Assembly (NCBI GenBank): GCA_039881145.1
Contig: JAYKKI010000132.1
Span: 1,836,501-1,900,500, forward strand
DNA: 64,000 nucleotides
Origin: Druceiella hillmani
Taxonomy: Eukaryota > Arthropoda > Insecta > Lepidoptera > Hepialidae
Direction of reading: 5' to 3'
Part shown: positions 60,846 through 64,000 of the stretch, in pieces
Numbering within the stretch: the first letter of the stretch is position 1
How the letters are laid out: every line of letters begins with the position of its first letter
Notes under the pieces: generated by a model
What the model was told of the DNA's origin: nothing
The model's input: only the letters and a program-made list of their open reading frames with translations
The model's database searches: none
Made by a program: the position numbers and the translations under genes

Positions 60846-61151
60846 ATGGTTGTTCCGGAAATAGGGAGAGCGGTCATTGTTACCGCTTATGGAGAAACTT
60901 TTTCTGACTTACAGGGAAAATTTGGAAAATATTTCCCAAACTCTTTTTCATATAATTCTGAAATAAATTTTTTTCTAGAATACTATAGGCATTCTCTTTC
61001 AATTGACACCTCACACGATATACATAATTTAGAAACAACAAAGTATATTGTATCGTTTGATTATTTCAAGAATCCTTTATGTATATTTATTATTGTTAAA
61101 TTCCATAATATATTTATATTAATATTCTTTATATATATTATAAATGATTAA
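60846..61151 (+). other. unassigned 101-codon open frame
   Basis: The first ~30 codons (MVVPEIGRAVIVTAYGETFS, then DLQGKFGKYF) have normal composition and faintly recall a transposase helix-turn-helix. After codon ~75 the frame becomes Ile/Phe-rich noise. It starts 14 bases after the second copy of the duplicated block. I would not call it a gene. Confidence 0.15.
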
Positions 61152-62005
61152 GTAGTTATGCCAAAAGTTTACTGATAAAAATGCTTCACTATTTTAAAAA
61201 TATCGCAAGAAATATTTTAAATAAAATTCTGACAAAAAAATAACGGCCTAGAATTCAATTTGTATCCCACACGTTATATGGATTATCTCTATAACTGTCA
61301 TAAAAATTATGAAAAAATTTGCTTTTGTTTCCTTATATTTTTTGTGTTATATGCTAATATATGAAATTTCATAAAATTTTTAATTGAATATAAGTGTTAA
61401 TTATTGACTTATATTCGTATCATTAAATTAATACAAGAGTTCTCTTCTTTTTCTATTTAGGTACGGAATTATAAAACTCAAGAAAATTTGTAAGACGATG
61501 TTTAGACTACTAAATTGCACATATAAAATGAATGACTGGCGAAAGGAATTTGAAGGGACTGGCCAAAATTTAAAAACAAATTGTTGATATTTAAATGTTT
61601 CTCAACTTTTTTCCATTTGAAATTACTTTCCGGATATTTTTAAACAGTATCACTGTGAAATAAAACATGATATTTTTGAATCCTTTGCCAACACCGTCGT
61701 TGTTATGAGAAAAAGAAAAAAATGAATGTTTAAAAAATACACCTGTCCTTCATTTTGGTTATAAAACATTTTTGGTTTCGGCCAATGTTAGATTTGTAAA
61801 TACTTCTTGAAAGTTTATTTTTGAGACCTACTTGAGATCTGACCTACTTGATTTTATTAATATAACATTTTATCATTGAATCAGATTCCATTTATATACG
61901 GCAATTGGATTAGTATTCTTAATAACTTACTTACATTTTCTTAGTAAAAATAATTCCATGTCAAACAGACATTTTTTTGGGTTCAGTAAAAATGAAATCT
62001 TTATA
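61152..62005. other. AT-rich spacer, no gene seen
   Basis: Nothing recognised. Confidence 0.4.
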
Positions 62006-62007
62006 TT

Positions 62008-62520
62008 TTCACCCTGTCCGTCTATCTGTCACGGCCGCTTTACTCAGAGGCGAGGAGGAGTAGGAGTTTGTATGTTCGTATGTCACGGCCGTTTTATTCG
62101 GAGTCTATTGGCACCATAAAGAAGAAGTTTGGAATTTAAATGTCTTGTATGAACCGATATGAAATGAAATAGTGGAATTATGAAATTGGGTGTTGCGCCC
62201 CCACATGTAACTGTGGGATGAAAAAAAAATCCAATGGACATAAGCGTGTTAAAATGCTATAGGGGTTACAAAATAACCTTTTTAGTTGGTGAGATATGCT
62301 CTTCTATGATCTTAAAAAGTATATCTCATCCCCTATAACTTTTCGTTAATTAAAGTAATAGAACTCAAAATAAACTTTCAACAAAAATTTATTTGAATAT
62401 GATATGTTGTGTAGTTTTTGAGATTTGGAATATTTTTGGTACCGATGAATCGAATTAATATTGTTTGATACTACCGAATCCTGCCTGCGCGAGTCCGACT
62501 CTGACTTGGCCGATTTGTAT
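62008..62520 (+). mobile_element. Lepidoptera-type abundant dispersed repeat
   Basis: The start is ccctgtccgtctatctgtca followed by cggccgctttactcagagg; tgtcacggccg(c/t)tttatc recurs at 62078. The middle has gcgcccccacatgtaactgtg, ggatgaaaaaaaaatccaatg and paired cccctataact-like words. The end is gcgcgagtccgactctgact and tggccgattt (62487-62517). That set, in that order, is what I recall of a very common repeat in Lepidoptera (gcgcgagtccgactcgcacttggccggttttt). It is non-coding; the 105-codon frame starting in it at 62461 is incidental. Confidence 0.6.
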
Positions 62521-63542
62521 TATTTACTTTTCTTCGGCATTAGAAAATATTGCGAAAAACTAAAAATATTTAAAACTCATTCACAAAATTGTAAGAAGAT
62601 AACACCACTTATTTCAATACGACAGAGAAATAAATCTAAGAATATGAATTATGTTCCATGCAAAAGTTTATTCCGTCGCGTGAAATGGAACAAGGTAACA
62701 CAAAATCGCGACCGGTGCTGTGATTTTTGTTTTCTATTACTTCGAGGTTACTATTTTTTATCTCCCATTTTTCACTGATTATATCGCTAAATTTATTTCG
62801 AGATTTATGTGTTGTTGTGTGAAATGTAGTGCAATAATTTTCTTTTCGAGCCTAATAATGATATATTTAGTAACGTTCACCTTTATTATCATTGGAGTTT
62901 AGCGTAACCATAAGTTTTAATGTGTATACTTAATTCTCTAAGCGAGCTAATTTTATAAAATGAGAGAAATGGACCTATACACGCTAGTTTTAATAAAGTA
63001 TCTGTATCTTTATTACTGATACTGATAATTATTATTGAATTGTTTAAAACATTGTGTTTATAAATCGAAAAAACAATTTCCTCACTTTTAAGGGGATTCT
63101 ATCACGTTCTTTCTTTTTAAATAATTTTTTTTTAATTTGTTACTAATAATTCCCTCGAAATTTTGATCACTACTTTTTGGTTGCTATTTCGAAAGTAGAA
63201 GACGACTTGCTACCTGGTTTTCATAGTTCCACTTTTAAAATTTTTCTTTAATTATATTTAATTGATTAAATAACATTGATGATAATTAACAATATTGATT
63301 TGTAGAGAGGTTATTTGTAAGTATTATTATTTAATTTTTTTAGAGAATGATTTGAATATTGTGCAGTTTGAGAACTAATGACTAACATAATAAATATGCA
63401 CCATATTTAATATGTTTTTGGTGTTTTGCAAAAAGTTTTATAGATTTTTATCTTAGCAGATAATTGGGTCAAGTTTTTAAATCAGATTATGTGTTATCTT
63501 ACAATTCCAATAAATTTGGTTGACGCTGTTGAAGTATATCAA
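62521..63542. other. AT-rich spacer, no gene seen
   Basis: Two overlapping frames (62461-62902) carry no recognised domain. Nothing else was seen. Confidence 0.4.
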
Positions 63543-63632
63543 TTTATGATTGTTTAAGTAGTATACCATTTTATGATTGTTGAAGTAGTATACCATTTTA
63601 TGATTGTTTAAGTAGTATATCATTTTATGATT
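63543..63632. repeat. 27-28-bp tandem repeat, ~3.3 copies
   Basis: tttatgattgttTaagtagt followed by ataccat is repeated from 63543, 63570 and 63598, with a partial fourth copy at 63625. Confidence 0.93.
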
Positions 63633-63717
63633 TAAATATTGAATTCATTTTGATTTTAATTAGATTGTTTAACAATTCTTTCAAATACTTTGCTGACATA
63701 ATTCTGCTGCTGCTTAG

Positions 63718-64000
63718 TATGCTCATTTTATAAATATTTTTGAATATTCCTTCAAACTCTTATTGTTGAACTATAAATTTATACGAATATATGCTCTTTT
63801 GATACATTAAATTGGTTAAAAAATTTGTACTTTTGAGGTACCAAAATTTCATTGTCATTATATTTCAATATTCCTCTCAATTTTTTGCTCATCATATCAA
63901 TATTTTTCAATATTCCTTCAAACTTTCGTTGTTGAACACCAATCTTATAAGGCATAAATATATGCTCTATTGACACATTTAATTAATTAAAAAATTCGTA
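63718..64000. repeat. ~166-bp tandem repeat, cut by the window end
   Basis: tatttttgaatattccttca followed by aactcttattgttgaac (63735) recurs at 63901 as tatttttcaatattccttca followed by aactttcgttgttgaac. The match continues through atatatgctctt(t/a)tgatacatt(t)aatt and aaaaaatttgtac or aaaaaattcgta to the window edge. tgctcat upstream of each copy extends the unit. The 65-codon minus-strand frame across it is not conserved between units. Confidence 0.85.

Noticed and set aside
60846..61151. 101-codon plus-strand frame as a transposase N-terminus
   Set aside because: The first 30 residues only faintly resemble a helix-turn-helix, and the rest is low-complexity; no catalytic block follows.
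62461..62902. Two overlapping frames with RESDSDLADL as a small protein
   Set aside because: The start lies in the end of a dispersed repeat, and the remainder has no recognisable domain.

Overview
The window is eukaryotic nuclear DNA, very AT-rich by eye, and almost certainly from an insect. No convincing host gene can be read in it. It reads as intergenic or intronic sequence filled with decayed transposable elements, long (TA)n microsatellites and small tandem repeats. Two features recall repeats I associate with Lepidoptera: the 'gcgcgagtccgact...cttggccgattt' block near 62.5 kb, and LINE 3' ends of the type '(CAT)n ... tgctggacataggcc' near 7.75 kb. The AT content is high for that order, so I leave the placement at insect, possibly Lepidoptera or a relative.

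Layout. 0-9 kb: a (TA)n array, a Tc1-like remnant (1.85 kb), a short hAT-like element with end repeats and an imperfect 8-bp target duplication (4.37-5.06 kb), a truncated mariner copy fused to a dead LINE reverse transcriptase (5.56-6.5 kb), and a second dead LINE on the minus strand (7.75-8.85 kb). 9-20 kb: mostly featureless, with a perfect hairpin (15.57 kb) and a 90-bp tandem repeat (17.3 kb). 20-27 kb: the 3' half of a classical mariner abutting a Penelope-like fragment, diverged direct repeats, hairpins including one with 40-bp arms, a GC-richer block with paired stem-loops, a pogo-like fragment, a tRNA-derived SINE and a hAT transposase remnant. 27.8-29.1 kb: mariner copy 2. 30.9-32.7 kb: a Penelope-like GIY-YIG end (minus) next to a decayed member of an uncharacterised arthropod protein family (plus). 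33-46 kb: mostly empty, with a possible Jockey-like endonuclease fragment (36.8 kb), a near-perfect 48-bp palindrome (43.4 kb) and a second Penelope-like fragment (44.0 kb). 46.7-48.0 kb: mariner copy 3, the best preserved, followed by a GC-rich 47-bp tandem repeat. 55.0 kb: a ~117-bp satellite. 57.2-58.4 kb: mariner copy 4. 59-64 kb: a LINE-tail scrap, a ~190-bp duplicated block, the Lepidoptera-type repeat and a ~166-bp tandem repeat cut by the window edge.

The most coherent system is the mariner family. Four copies, all on the minus strand, share ~25-bp terminal repeats beginning CAGGGTGTCCAGTGG, TA targets and a transposase whose last two catalytic acidic residues are separated by 41 residues (DD41D spacing). 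Copy 3 keeps one 363-codon frame broken only by two nonsense codons. All family assignments come from reading translated motifs against memory of the families; no search was run.
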